DNA of 64,000 nucleotides from assembly GCF_042646165.1 (NCBI RefSeq), contig NZ_JBHRTC010000009.1; one strand, 5' to 3'. The translations under genes and the position numbers were made by a program. Positions within the stretch are counted from its first letter, which is position 1. The number at the start of each line of letters is the position of its first letter. This stretch comes from Microbaculum marinum. Its GTDB lineage: Bacteria > Pseudomonadota > Alphaproteobacteria > Rhizobiales > Tepidamorphaceae. Below are positions 54,768 through 63,160 of this stretch, piece after piece. The notes beneath the pieces are model-generated. The model was not told the DNA's origin. It searched no databases and was given only the letters and a program-made list of their open reading frames with translations.

Positions 54768-55520
54768 TCAGTGAATGTGGCTACCGCCGTTCACGTCGAG
54801 TTCGATCCCGGTCACGTAGGAGGACAGATCGGACGCCAGGAAGAGGGCGCAGCCGGCTACCTCGGCGGCGGTGCCGGCACGGCCCAGCGGCACGCCCGCG
54901 ACAATCCGCTCGATCAGCTCCGGCGTACGGCGGTCGCCCATGATGTCCGTGTCGATGAAGGAGGGACAGATAGCATTGACGCGGATGCTGTCGGGCGCCA
55001 GCTCCCGGGCGAGGGCCTTCGTCAGCCCGAGCACGCCGGCCTTCGATGCCGAATAGGCCGAACCGCCGAAGATGCCGCCGCCGCGTTGCGCCGAGACCGA
55101 CGACAGGTTGACGATCGCGCCGGATTTTCGCTCGCGCATGTGCCCGACCACCGCCTGGCACATCTGGAACGTGCCGCGCAGATTGATGTCCATGATCCGC
55201 TCGTAGTCCTGCTTCGTCACCTCCGCGAACGGCTTCGGGGACGTGATGCCGGCATTGTTGACGAGCATGTCGACGTGGCCGAACCGCCGGATCGCACGGT
55301 CGACGGCCCGTTCGCAATCGCGCGCCTTCGCCACGTCGCACTTCATGCCGAAGTGGCCGCGGCCCCTGAGGCTCTTCGCCGCCGCCTGCGCCGCGCCCGT
55401 GTCGAGATCGAGTATCGCGACCCTTGCGCCGTGCTCGGCGAACAGCCGGGCCGTTGCCAGTCCCAGCCCGCGTTCGGATGCCGCCCCGGTAATCACGGCC
55501 GAGCGACCCTTCAGCAACAT
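54768..55520 (-). CDS. SDR family NAD(P)-dependent oxidoreductase
   Basis: 250 residues from MLLKGRSAVITGAASERGLG, chosen because AGAGGC lies before it. Rossmann SDR with GxxxGxG (GAASERGLG, a slightly atypical glycine motif), NNAG, the catalytic Ser in LSSVSAQ, Tyr-x3-Lys in YSASKAG, and a C-terminal DVNGG loop typical of the FabG/gluconate-5-dehydrogenase group. It probably oxidises or reduces a sugar acid at one carbon. It is the first gene of the minus-strand unit with the transketolase halves and is divergent from the dehydratase gene. Confidence 0.88.
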   Translation of the reverse strand: MLLKGRSAVITGAASERGLGLATARLFAEHGARVAILDLDTGAAQAAAKSLRGRGHFGMKCDVAKARDCERAVDRAIRRFGHVDMLVNNAGITSPKPFAEVTKQDYERIMDINLRGTFQMCQAVVGHMRERKSGAIVNLSSVSAQRGGGIFGGSAYSASKAGVLGLTKALARELAPDSIRVNAICPSFIDTDIMGDRRTPELIERIVAGVPLGRAGTAAEVAGCALFLASDLSSYVTGIELDVNGGSHIH

Positions 55521-55569
55521 GGTATGCCTCTTTGCAATCGCGACGGGGATGGCCAAAGGCCGGAGTTGA

Positions 55570-55599
55570 CGTATACACAGGCGAGGCGGCCGGTTTCAA
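55570..55599 (-). promoter_or_regulatory. Predicted promoter of the SDR-transketolase unit
   Basis: On the minus strand TTGAAA (55594-55599) and TATACG (55570-55575) stand 18 bases apart, about 50 bases ahead of the SDR start. The adjacent 16-base palindrome lies just upstream of the -35. Confidence 0.45.
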
Positions 55600-55616
55600 C
55601 GCATTTGCCGGTGCCC

Positions 55617-55632
55617 CTCACTCGCGAGTGAG
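55617..55632. promoter_or_regulatory. 16-base perfect palindrome, putative operator
   Basis: CTCACTCG-CGAGTGAG is an exact inverted repeat in the gap between the divergent SDR and dehydratase genes, 68 bases before the latter's start. A dimeric regulator, for example of the GntR or LacI group, could control both directions. No regulator gene is encoded nearby. Confidence 0.5.
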
Positions 55633-55699
55633 ACGGCACTATGGTGAGTCCACGCGTTGGAATATGAAGGGGTCGGAAACAGGTCGGAGGTAACGTCAC

Positions 55700-57487
55700 G
55701 TGTCACGCAAGGGTCTACTGCGCAGCCAGCTCTGGTTCGACAACCCTGACAATCCGGGCATGACGGCGCTCTATCTCGAGCGCTATCTCAATTTCGGCCT
55801 GACCCGCGAGGAGTTGCAGTCCGGAAAGCCGATCATCGGCATCGCCCAGACCGGATCCGACCTGTCGCCGTGCAACCGGCACCACCTGCAGCTTGCAGAA
55901 CGCGTCCGCGAGGGCATCCGCGCGGCCGGCGGCATCGCCTTCGAGTTCCCGGTGCATCCGATCCAGGAAACCGGCAAGCGCCCGACCGCGTCGCTGGACC
56001 GGAACCTGGCCTATCTCGGCCTCGTGGAGATCCTATACGGGTATCCGCTCGATGGCGTGGTGCTGACGACCGGCTGCGACAAGACCACACCAGCCTGCCT
56101 GATGGCCGCCGCGACGGTTAACATTCCCGCCATCGTCCTGTCGGGCGGGCCGATGCTGAACGGCTGGTGGAAGGGCGAACGGACGGGGTCCGGCACGGTC
56201 GTCTGGGAGGCTCGGGCCGACCACGCCGCCGGCAAGATCGACTACCAGGAGTTCATGGACATCGTCGCCTCCTCGGCGCCCTCCGTCGGCCACTGCAACA
56301 CCATGGGCACGGCGTCCACCATGAACTCGCTGGCCGAGGCGCTCGGCATGAGCCTGCCGGGCTGTGCGGCCATTCCCGGACCGTACCGCGAGCGCGCTCA
56401 GATCGCCTACGAGACCGGTGTCAGGGCGGTGCGGATCGTCGAGGAAGATCTCAAGCCTTCCGACATCATGACCCGCGAGGCCTTCGAGAACGTCATCGTG
56501 GCTAACTCGGCGATCGGCGGATCGACCAATGCGCCGATCCACATCAACGCCATAGCCCGCCATGTCGGCGTCCGGCTCGACAACGACGACTGGGAGCGGA
56601 TCGGCTACGAGGTGCCGCTGCTGGTCAATCTGCAGCCTGCCGGAAAGTATCTCGGCGAGGAGTTCCACCGGGCCGGCGGCGTGCCCGCGGTGATCGGGGA
56701 ACTGATGCGCCATGGGCTGATCCGCGAAGACGCGATGACCATCAACGGGCGGACCATCGGCGACAATTGCCGTGGCCGGGTCGCCGGCGACGCCGACGTC
56801 ATCCGGGACTTCGATACCGCGCTCGTCCGCAATGCCGGCTTCCTGAACCTGAGGGGCAACCTGTTCGATTCGGCGATCATGAAGACCAGCGTCGTCTCGA
56901 ACGCGTTTCGCGAGCGGTATCTCTCCAATCCGGATGATCCCAATGCGTTCGAGGGCAGGGCCGTCGTGTTCGAGGGGCCGGAGGACTACCACAACCGCAT
57001 CAACGACGCCGATCTGGCGATCGACGAGAACACGATGCTGTTCATCCGCGGCGCGGGGCCGATCGGCTATCCCGGCGGCGCGGAGGTCGTCAACATGCAG
57101 CCGCCCGACGCGCTTATTAAAAGGGGCATCCGCGAATTGCCGTGCATCGGCGACGGGCGCCAGTCGGGAACCTCCGGGTCGCCGTCCATCCTCAATGCCA
57201 GCCCCGAGGCGGCCGCGAACGGCGGGCTCGCCCTCGTGCGGACCGGCGACCGCATCCGGATCGATCTGAACACGCGCGAGGCGAACATTCTCGTCTCCGA
57301 AACCGAACTTGCCGAACGGCGGGCCGAACTGATGGCAGCCGGCGGGTTCAAGTACCCGGCCAATCAGACGCCCTGGCAGGAGATCCAGCGCGAAATGGTG
57401 GCGCAGTTCGACGAGGGCATGGTTCTGAAGCCCGCGGTGAAGTATCAGCGGGTGGCCGAATCCGGGGTTCCCCGGGACAATCACTGA
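55700..57487 (+). CDS. IlvD/Edd family dehydratase, probable sugar-acid dehydratase
   Basis: 595 residues. Iron-sulfur dehydratase with the three cluster cysteines Cys58 (DLSPCNRHH), Cys126 (TTGCDKTTPA) and Cys199 (VGHCNTMGTA). The sequence is closer to L-arabinonate/D-xylonate dehydratases than to true IlvD, by its FDNPDNPGMTALYLERY start and length. The start is GTG with GGAGGTAACG just upstream. It removes water from an aldonic acid to give a 2-keto-3-deoxy acid. It is divergent from the SDR and followed by the ABC transporter genes on its own strand. Confidence 0.88.
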   Translation: MSRKGLLRSQLWFDNPDNPGMTALYLERYLNFGLTREELQSGKPIIGIAQTGSDLSPCNRHHLQLAERVREGIRAAGGIAFEFPVHPIQETGKRPTASLDRNLAYLGLVEILYGYPLDGVVLTTGCDKTTPACLMAAATVNIPAIVLSGGPMLNGWWKGERTGSGTVVWEARADHAAGKIDYQEFMDIVASSAPSVGHCNTMGTASTMNSLAEALGMSLPGCAAIPGPYRERAQIAYETGVRAVRIVEEDLKPSDIMTREAFENVIVANSAIGGSTNAPIHINAIARHVGVRLDNDDWERIGYEVPLLVNLQPAGKYLGEEFHRAGGVPAVIGELMRHGLIREDAMTINGRTIGDNCRGRVAGDADVIRDFDTALVRNAGFLNLRGNLFDSAIMKTSVVSNAFRERYLSNPDDPNAFEGRAVVFEGPEDYHNRINDADLAIDENTMLFIRGAGPIGYPGGAEVVNMQPPDALIKRGIRELPCIGDGRQSGTSGSPSILNASPEAAANGGLALVRTGDRIRIDLNTREANILVSETELAERRAELMAAGGFKYPANQTPWQEIQREMVAQFDEGMVLKPAVKYQRVAESGVPRDNH

Positions 57488-57551
57488 GGAATACGATGGA
57501 TGTGCGGCGGCCGGAGCGCGAGCTTCGGCCGTGACCTTTCGCGCCCGCATT

Positions 57552-57565
57552 TGACAGCGCTTTCA
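57552..57565. promoter_or_regulatory. LacI-family-like operator
   Basis: TGACAGC-GCTTTCA is a 14-base near-palindrome (one mismatched pair) with the AGCGCT centre typical of LacI-family sites. It lies 65 bases past the dehydratase stop and 181 bases before the ABC ATPase start. It likely controls the transporter operon. A full promoter next to it was not found; TTGACA overlaps the site but no good -10 follows. Confidence 0.55.
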
Positions 57566-57745
57566 TCTCTCTGTGGAGCAATGCAGTTTTATCCCTGAGT
57601 GTACCTTGCAATTGTAGGATAAATGGCGCTTGAATGACGCCTAATGGATGCAGCGAGGTATACGCTGCGCCGGGGCCCGGCAATCGTCCGGGCACTGTCC
57701 GAAGAGCGAGCGGATCAACCGCCGCCGAGGGAGGGGAAGGGTCGT

Positions 57746-58822
57746 ATGGCGCCGGTCGGCATCCGTGACGTGCGAAAATCCTTCGGTGTGACCGAAGTTC
57801 TCCATGGCGTTTCGATCGACATTGCCGACGGCGAGTTCGTCGTGCTCGTCGGGCCGTCGGGTTGCGGGAAATCCACGCTGCTTCGAATGATCGCTGGCCT
57901 CGAGGAGATCTCGGCGGGCGAGGTGTCCATCGGCGGGCGGGTGGTGAACTACGTTCCGCCCAAGGAACGCGACATCGCCATGGTGTTCCAGAACTACGCG
58001 CTCTATCCGCACATGAAGGTCTCGGAGAACATGTCGTTCTCGCTGCGCCTGGCGAAGGTCGACGCCGCGACCATCAAGCGCAAGGTCGAGGAGGCGGCAG
58101 CCATCCTCAATCTCACCGAGTATCTCGACCGATATCCGCGCCAGCTTTCCGGAGGCCAGCGGCAGCGCGTCGCGATGGGCCGCGCCATCGTCCGCGATCC
58201 GCAGGTCTTCCTGTTCGACGAGCCGCTGAGCAATCTGGACGCCAAGCTGCGCGTGCAGATGCGCACCGAGATCAAGGAGTTGCACCAGCGTCTTAAGTCG
58301 ACCTCGATCTATGTGACGCACGACCAGATCGAGGCGATGACGATGGCGGACCACATCGTCGTGATGCGCGACGGGATAGTCGAGCAGATCGGCGCGCCGC
58401 TCGACCTGTACGATCACCCGGTCAACACGTTCGTCGCCGGCTTTATCGGGTCTCCGGCCATGAACTTCCTCGACGGCCAGGTCGACACCCATGAGGGCCG
58501 GCCGGTGGTGCGGATCAGCGACCGGGTCGCCCTGCCGCTGCCTGCCTCCACGTCTGCGCAGTCCGGCACGCGCGTGACCTATGGAACGCGGCCGGAAGAC
58601 CTCACGCTTGCGACCAACGGCGCCGGACTGGAAGCCGAAGTCGCCGTCATCGAACCGACCGGCGCCGAGACGCTGGTGGTCACCCGTGTCGCCGGGCACG
58701 AGGTGCTGGCCTCCTTCAAGGAACGGCATGACCTCAGGCCGGGCCAGCGGATCTCGCTGATGCCGAACCTCGACAACGTCCATCTGTTCAACGCGGAGAC
58801 CGGCCGCCGGCTGTCCGCATGA
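57746..58822 (+). CDS. ugpC: Carbohydrate ABC transporter ATP-binding protein (UgpC/MalK type)
   Basis: 358 residues from MAPVGIRDVRKSFG, with GAGGGAGGGGAAGG ahead of the ATG; a longer frame of 34 codons is not conserved. It has the full nucleotide-binding domain: Walker A GPSGCGKST (about residue 38-46), Q-loop FQNYALYP, signature LSGGQRQRVAMGRAI, Walker B VFLFDEPLSNLD and H-loop YVTHDQIEAM. A C-terminal TOBE-like regulatory domain begins about residue 240. It powers the two permeases and works with the binding protein encoded next. Confidence 0.93.
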   Translation: MAPVGIRDVRKSFGVTEVLHGVSIDIADGEFVVLVGPSGCGKSTLLRMIAGLEEISAGEVSIGGRVVNYVPPKERDIAMVFQNYALYPHMKVSENMSFSLRLAKVDAATIKRKVEEAAAILNLTEYLDRYPRQLSGGQRQRVAMGRAIVRDPQVFLFDEPLSNLDAKLRVQMRTEIKELHQRLKSTSIYVTHDQIEAMTMADHIVVMRDGIVEQIGAPLDLYDHPVNTFVAGFIGSPAMNFLDGQVDTHEGRPVVRISDRVALPLPASTSAQSGTRVTYGTRPEDLTLATNGAGLEAEVAVIEPTGAETLVVTRVAGHEVLASFKERHDLRPGQRISLMPNLDNVHLFNAETGRRLSA

Positions 58823-58890
58823 CGACCTTCGCGCCGCCGGCAGGCGGCGCGGCGGACTGCGACTGAAGAAGCAGAACTGGGAGGAAATTG

Positions 58891-60216
58891 ATGTCCATTG
58901 CCGAGAAGACCAAAGCGATGCGGTCCGGCGTCGCAATCGCCGGACTGCTGGTTGCCGTCTCCATTGCGGGCGGCGGCGTCACGACGGCCGCGCAAGCCGC
59001 CTGTGACCTGCAGTTCAAGCCGGAAGAGGGTGCCGAACTGACGATGCTGCGCTGGAAGCGCTTCATCCAGTCGGAGGAAGACGCGTTCATGAAGATCGTC
59101 GAGAACTTCAAGAACGACTGCGGGGTCACGATCAACGTCCAGAACGAGTCGCTGGACGACGTGCAGCCCAAGGCCTCGGTCGCCGCCAATGTCGACCAGG
59201 GTCCCGACATGGTCTGGGGGCTCTACTCGCTGCCGCACCTGTTCCCGAACAAGCTGGTGGACGTCACCGACGTGGCCGACCTTCTCGCCGAGAAGTACGG
59301 GCCGTGGGTGCCGTCGGCGGTCAAGTACGGCAAGAAGGCCGGAACGGACGAGTGGATCGACATCCCGATCGCCTACAACGGCAACTACATCAATTATCGC
59401 AAGTCCGCCCTCGAGAAGGCCGGCGTCGACAAGGTCCCCGCAACGACCGACGAGTTCCTGGAAGCCGCCAGGAAGATGAAGGAAGCCGGCATGCCGGTCG
59501 GCATGGCGCTCGGCCACGCCACGGGCGACGGCAACGCCTGGGTGCACTGGGCCTTGTGGGCCCACGGCGGATCGCTTGTCGACGAGAACGACCAGGTGAT
59601 CATCAACTCGCCGGAGACGAAGCAGGCCGTCGAGTACGTCAAGGAGCTCTACGGCTACATGGCGCCCGGCGTGGCCGCCTGGAACGACTCCAACAACAAC
59701 AAGGCCTTCATGTCCGGCGAAGTGGGGATGACCAACAACGGCGCCTCGATCTATCCCGCCGCCAAGAAGGATTCGCCGGAGATCGCTGAGGACATGGATC
59801 ACGCCGCCTGGCCGATCGGTCCTGTCGGCAAGCCGACGGAATTCCACATCGCCTACCCGATGATGATCTTCACGTACTCCAAGTATCCCAACGCTGCGAA
59901 GGGCTTCATCGAGTACCTGTTCCAGCCGGAGCAGTACGACATGTGGCTGCAGGCGGCGGTTGCCTACCTGACCCCGCCGCTCGAGAAGTACGAGTCCAAC
60001 TCCGTCTTCACCGACGATCCGAAGCTGAGCGTGTTCGCGGACGCGGCACGCAATACGCTTACCGCCGGCTATGAAGGCTCGGTCGGCGAGAAGGCCGCCT
60101 CGGCTCTCGCCGAGTTCATCGTCCTCGACATGTTCGCCAACGCCGCCACCGGGAACATGAGCGTCGACGACGCCATCGCCCAGGCCGAGCGTCAGGCCAA
60201 GCGCGTCTATCGGTAA
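58891..60216 (+). CDS. Carbohydrate ABC transporter substrate-binding protein
   Basis: 441 residues with a Sec signal of about 36 residues (ending AAQA-AC). The mature protein has the type 1 sugar-binding family fold (GDNP-like NVDQGPDMVWGLY, FMSGEVGMTNNGASIYP, FHIAYPMMIF). GGGAGGAAATTG is ahead of the ATG and a TTG codon just before it is ignored. Transport substrate is not evident; with the surrounding genes a polyol, sugar or sugar acid is likely. It is followed by a hairpin and the first permease. Confidence 0.9.
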   Translation: MSIAEKTKAMRSGVAIAGLLVAVSIAGGGVTTAAQAACDLQFKPEEGAELTMLRWKRFIQSEEDAFMKIVENFKNDCGVTINVQNESLDDVQPKASVAANVDQGPDMVWGLYSLPHLFPNKLVDVTDVADLLAEKYGPWVPSAVKYGKKAGTDEWIDIPIAYNGNYINYRKSALEKAGVDKVPATTDEFLEAARKMKEAGMPVGMALGHATGDGNAWVHWALWAHGGSLVDENDQVIINSPETKQAVEYVKELYGYMAPGVAAWNDSNNNKAFMSGEVGMTNNGASIYPAAKKDSPEIAEDMDHAAWPIGPVGKPTEFHIAYPMMIFTYSKYPNAAKGFIEYLFQPEQYDMWLQAAVAYLTPPLEKYESNSVFTDDPKLSVFADAARNTLTAGYEGSVGEKAASALAEFIVLDMFANAATGNMSVDDAIAQAERQAKRVYR

Positions 60217-60222
60217 TGTGAT

Positions 60223-60252
60223 CGGCGGGCCGGGCCCCGGTCCGGCCCGTCG
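60223..60252 (+). terminator. Hairpin between the binding-protein and permease genes
   Basis: An 8-bp perfect stem CGGGCCGG/CCGGCCCG around an 8-base loop can be extended by three pairs. No T run follows. Such hairpins after binding-protein genes often protect or attenuate the message so that more binding protein than permease is made. Confidence 0.5.
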
Positions 60253-60273
60253 GTTCTGCAACGGAGCAAGGGC

Positions 60274-61224
60274 ATGGCGGATGCCGCCATAGGCACACGG
60301 GCCGTCCCGGCCGAACCCACGGCCTGGTCGCGCCTCAAGACCAACCGGCACTGGCTCGGTGCCTGGTTCATGATGCCGGCGGCGGCCTTCCTGATCCTGT
60401 TCCTGGCCTATCCGCTGGGCCTGGGGATCTGGCTGTCCATGACGGACGCCCGGATCGGACGCGACGGGATCTTCGTCGGGCTGGAAAACTTCATCTGGCT
60501 CGCCGACGATCCGATCTTCTGGCTGTCGGTCTTCAACACGCTGCTCTACACGGGCGTCGCCAGCGTCTTCAAGTTCGCCATCGGGCTCTATCTGGCGCTT
60601 CTTCTCAACCACCACCTGCCGTTCAAGGCGTTTCTCAGGGCAATGGTCCTGCTGCCCTTCATCGTGCCCACGGTGTTGTCGGCAATTGCCTTCTGGTGGA
60701 TGTACGATCCGCAGTTCTCGATCATCTCCTGGTCGCTGAAGGAACTCGGCTGGATCGATACCAACATCAACTTCCTCGGCGACCCGTGGAACGCGCGCTG
60801 GTCGGTCATCTTCGCCAATATCTGGCGCGGCGTCCCGTTCGTGGCGATCACGTTGCTGGCCGGACTGCAGACCGTGCCGCCGTCCCTCTACGAAGCCGCC
60901 ACCATCGATGGCGCGTCGCGCTGGCAGATGTTCCGCTACATCACCTATCCGATGCTGACGCCGATCATCGCGGTGGTGATGACCTTTTCGGTCCTGTTCA
61001 CCTTCACCGACTTCCAGCTCATCTGGGCGATCACCCGCGGCGGGCCGGTCAATGCGACGCATCTGATGGCGACGCTGAGCTATCAGCGCGCCATTCTCGG
61101 CGGCTACCTGGGCGAGGGGGCGGCGATCTCCACGGCGATGATACCGTTCCTGCTCGCCGCCATCATGTTCTCGTGGTTCGGCCTGCAGAGGCGCAAGTGG
61201 CAGCAGGGAGAGGCCGATGACTGA
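60274..61224 (+). CDS. Carbohydrate ABC transporter permease (MalF/UgpA type)
   Basis: 316 residues with six hydrophobic segments and the EAA loop EAATIDGASRWQMFRYITYPML, which contacts the ATPase. A short N-terminal cytoplasmic stretch of about 30 residues precedes the first segment. It overlaps the next permease gene by eight bases, so the two are coupled. It works with the second permease as the heterodimeric channel. Confidence 0.93.
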   Translation: MADAAIGTRAVPAEPTAWSRLKTNRHWLGAWFMMPAAAFLILFLAYPLGLGIWLSMTDARIGRDGIFVGLENFIWLADDPIFWLSVFNTLLYTGVASVFKFAIGLYLALLLNHHLPFKAFLRAMVLLPFIVPTVLSAIAFWWMYDPQFSIISWSLKELGWIDTNINFLGDPWNARWSVIFANIWRGVPFVAITLLAGLQTVPPSLYEAATIDGASRWQMFRYITYPMLTPIIAVVMTFSVLFTFTDFQLIWAITRGGPVNATHLMATLSYQRAILGGYLGEGAAISTAMIPFLLAAIMFSWFGLQRRKWQQGEADD

Positions 61225-62173
61225 GACAGCCGTCTCCAAGCCGGCCGCCCCGGAGGATCCGGGCGCGTACGGCCGCTGGCGCGAACGCCGCCGCGTGCGC
61301 AAGGCCGAGGAGCGCAGCCAGTCGGGAATGGACTACCTGATGTCGACCCCCCGCAGGGTCATCACGGTCTACATCCCGCTCGCCATCATCGTGTTCGTGC
61401 TGCTGTTCCCGTTCTACTGGATGTTCATCACGTCGATAAAACCGAACGAGCAGCTGGTCGATCTCGACACGGTGAACCCCTATTGGGTGGTGGCGCCGAC
61501 GCTCGAACACATCTTCAAGCTGCTGTTCGAGACGCCGTATCTGCACTGGATGTGGAATACCATGATGATCGCGCTGGTGGCGACCTTCCTGTCGATCGTC
61601 GCCAGCGTTCTCGCCGCCTACGCCATCGTCCGGCTGCGCTATCGCGGCGCCCAGTGGATCGGCGGCGCGATCTTCCTCGCCTACCTGGTTCCGCCGTCGA
61701 TCCTGTTCATTCCGCTGTCGCTGATCGTCGTGAAGTATGGCCTGTGGGACACCCCGTGGGCGCTGATCCTGACCTATCCGACGATCCTGATCCCGTTCTC
61801 GACCTGGCTTCTGATGGGCTACTTCAAGTCGATTCCGTTCGAACTCGAGGAATGCGCCCTGATCGACGGCGCCAGCCGCTGGCAGATCCTCACCAAGATC
61901 GTGCTGCCGCTGGCGGTGCCCGGCCTGATCTCCGCCGGCATCTTCGCGTTCACCCTGTGCTGGAACGAGTTCATATACGCCCTGACCTTCGTGTCGAGCC
62001 CGGAGAAGAAGACGGTTCCCGTGGCCATCATCTCGGAATTCGTCGACGGCGACATCTATCGGTGGGGGTCGTTGATGGCCGGGGCTCTGCTCGGTTCCGT
62101 GCCGGTTGCGATCGTCTATATGTTTTTCGTGAACTACTATGTGTCCGCCATGACGGGCGCGGTAAAGGAGTGA
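61217..62173 (+). CDS. Carbohydrate ABC transporter permease (MalG/UgpE type)
   Basis: 318 residues with six hydrophobic segments. It has a polar N-terminus of about 50 residues, and the EAA loop ECALIDGASRWQILTKIVLPLA. It overlaps the preceding permease gene and is followed 44 bases later by the LtnD-like dehydrogenase gene on the same strand, which places that enzyme in the transporter operon. Confidence 0.93.
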   Translation: MTETAVSKPAAPEDPGAYGRWRERRRVRKAEERSQSGMDYLMSTPRRVITVYIPLAIIVFVLLFPFYWMFITSIKPNEQLVDLDTVNPYWVVAPTLEHIFKLLFETPYLHWMWNTMMIALVATFLSIVASVLAAYAIVRLRYRGAQWIGGAIFLAYLVPPSILFIPLSLIVVKYGLWDTPWALILTYPTILIPFSTWLLMGYFKSIPFELEECALIDGASRWQILTKIVLPLAVPGLISAGIFAFTLCWNEFIYALTFVSSPEKKTVPVAIISEFVDGDIYRWGSLMAGALLGSVPVAIVYMFFVNYYVSAMTGAVKE

Positions 62174-62217
62174 CGCCGGACTCGCACCGGCGCCACTCGG
62201 ACACGGGAAGCCAATCA

Positions 62218-63108
62218 ATGAATATCGGATTTGTCGGCCTCGGCGCGATGGGGTTGCCGATGGCGAAGAATCTGGTCGCCGCCGGGCATCAGGTCGCCGG
62301 CTGCGACGTACGGGCCGAGCCGGTCCGCGCGCTCGCCGAGGCGGGCGGCAGATCGGCGGCGAGCCCGGCTGCGGCCGCGCGCGGCGCCGACATCCTCGTT
62401 CTCATGGTCGTCAACGCCGATCAGGCGGAGGCCGTGCTCTACGCGGCCGACGGTGCGGCGCCCGCGCTGGATGCGGGCGCGGTGGTGATCGCCTCCTGCA
62501 CGCAGCCGGCCGCGCGCGCCAGGGCGCTCGCCTCGCGGCTTGAGGAGCAGGGCGTTCTGCTGCTCGACGCTCCGGTGTCCGGCGGGGTCGTCGGGGCGGA
62601 GCAGGGCGCCCTGTCGATCATGGCGTCTGGACCCGACGAGGCCTTCGACAGGGCGATGCCGGTTCTCGAAGTCCTCGGCAAGGCCGTCTGGCGAATGGGA
62701 TCCGAGCCGGGTCTCGGCTCGATGATGAAGACGGTCAACCAGTTGATGTGCGGTGCCCATATCGCCGTCGCCGCCGAGGCCGTGAGCCTTGCGGCGCGGG
62801 CCGGGCTCGACGCCGCACTGGCTCAGGACGTTCTGATGGCGGGCGCTGCGGGCAGCTGGATGCTCGGCAACCGCGGCCCGCGGATGCTGCAGGCCGAACC
62901 GCCCGTGACGAGCGCGGTGGATATCTTCGTCAAGGACCTGGACATCGTCCTGGACGCCGGCCACGACCTGAGGGTGGCATTGCCGATGGCCGCGGCCGCG
63001 CACCAGATGTTCCTCGGGGCTTCCGGACTCGGTCACGGCAAGGAGGACGACTCCCAGGTTCTTAAGGCCTATGAAAACCTTAGCGGGATAAAGGTGCCGC
63101 GAGGCTGA
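62218..63108 (+). CDS. ltnD: 3-hydroxyisobutyrate dehydrogenase family, likely L-threonate dehydrogenase (LtnD-like)
   Basis: 296 residues from MNIGFVGLGAMGLPMAKNL; a longer frame crosses the previous gene. N-terminal NAD-binding Rossmann GLGAMG, the DAPVSGGVVGAEQGAL substrate loop, the catalytic Lys in MMKTVNQLM and the late SAVDIFVKDLDIVLD plus KEDDSQVLK segment match LtnD-type members best. It would oxidise a tetronate such as L-threonate at C2. The OtnC-type aldolase/decarboxylase in the same island fits, although no OtnK kinase gene was seen. Confidence 0.78.
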   Translation: MNIGFVGLGAMGLPMAKNLVAAGHQVAGCDVRAEPVRALAEAGGRSAASPAAAARGADILVLMVVNADQAEAVLYAADGAAPALDAGAVVIASCTQPAARARALASRLEEQGVLLLDAPVSGGVVGAEQGALSIMASGPDEAFDRAMPVLEVLGKAVWRMGSEPGLGSMMKTVNQLMCGAHIAVAAEAVSLAARAGLDAALAQDVLMAGAAGSWMLGNRGPRMLQAEPPVTSAVDIFVKDLDIVLDAGHDLRVALPMAAAAHQMFLGASGLGHGKEDDSQVLKAYENLSGIKVPRG

Positions 63109-63160
63109 CGGCGCAAATTGTGCCCGACGCCGCTCCGCACGCATATCGAAGGCCAGAACC

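Noticed and set aside
58579..61302. 907-residue minus-strand open frame over the ABC transporter genes
   Set aside because: Low-complexity shadow of three well-supported plus-strand genes.
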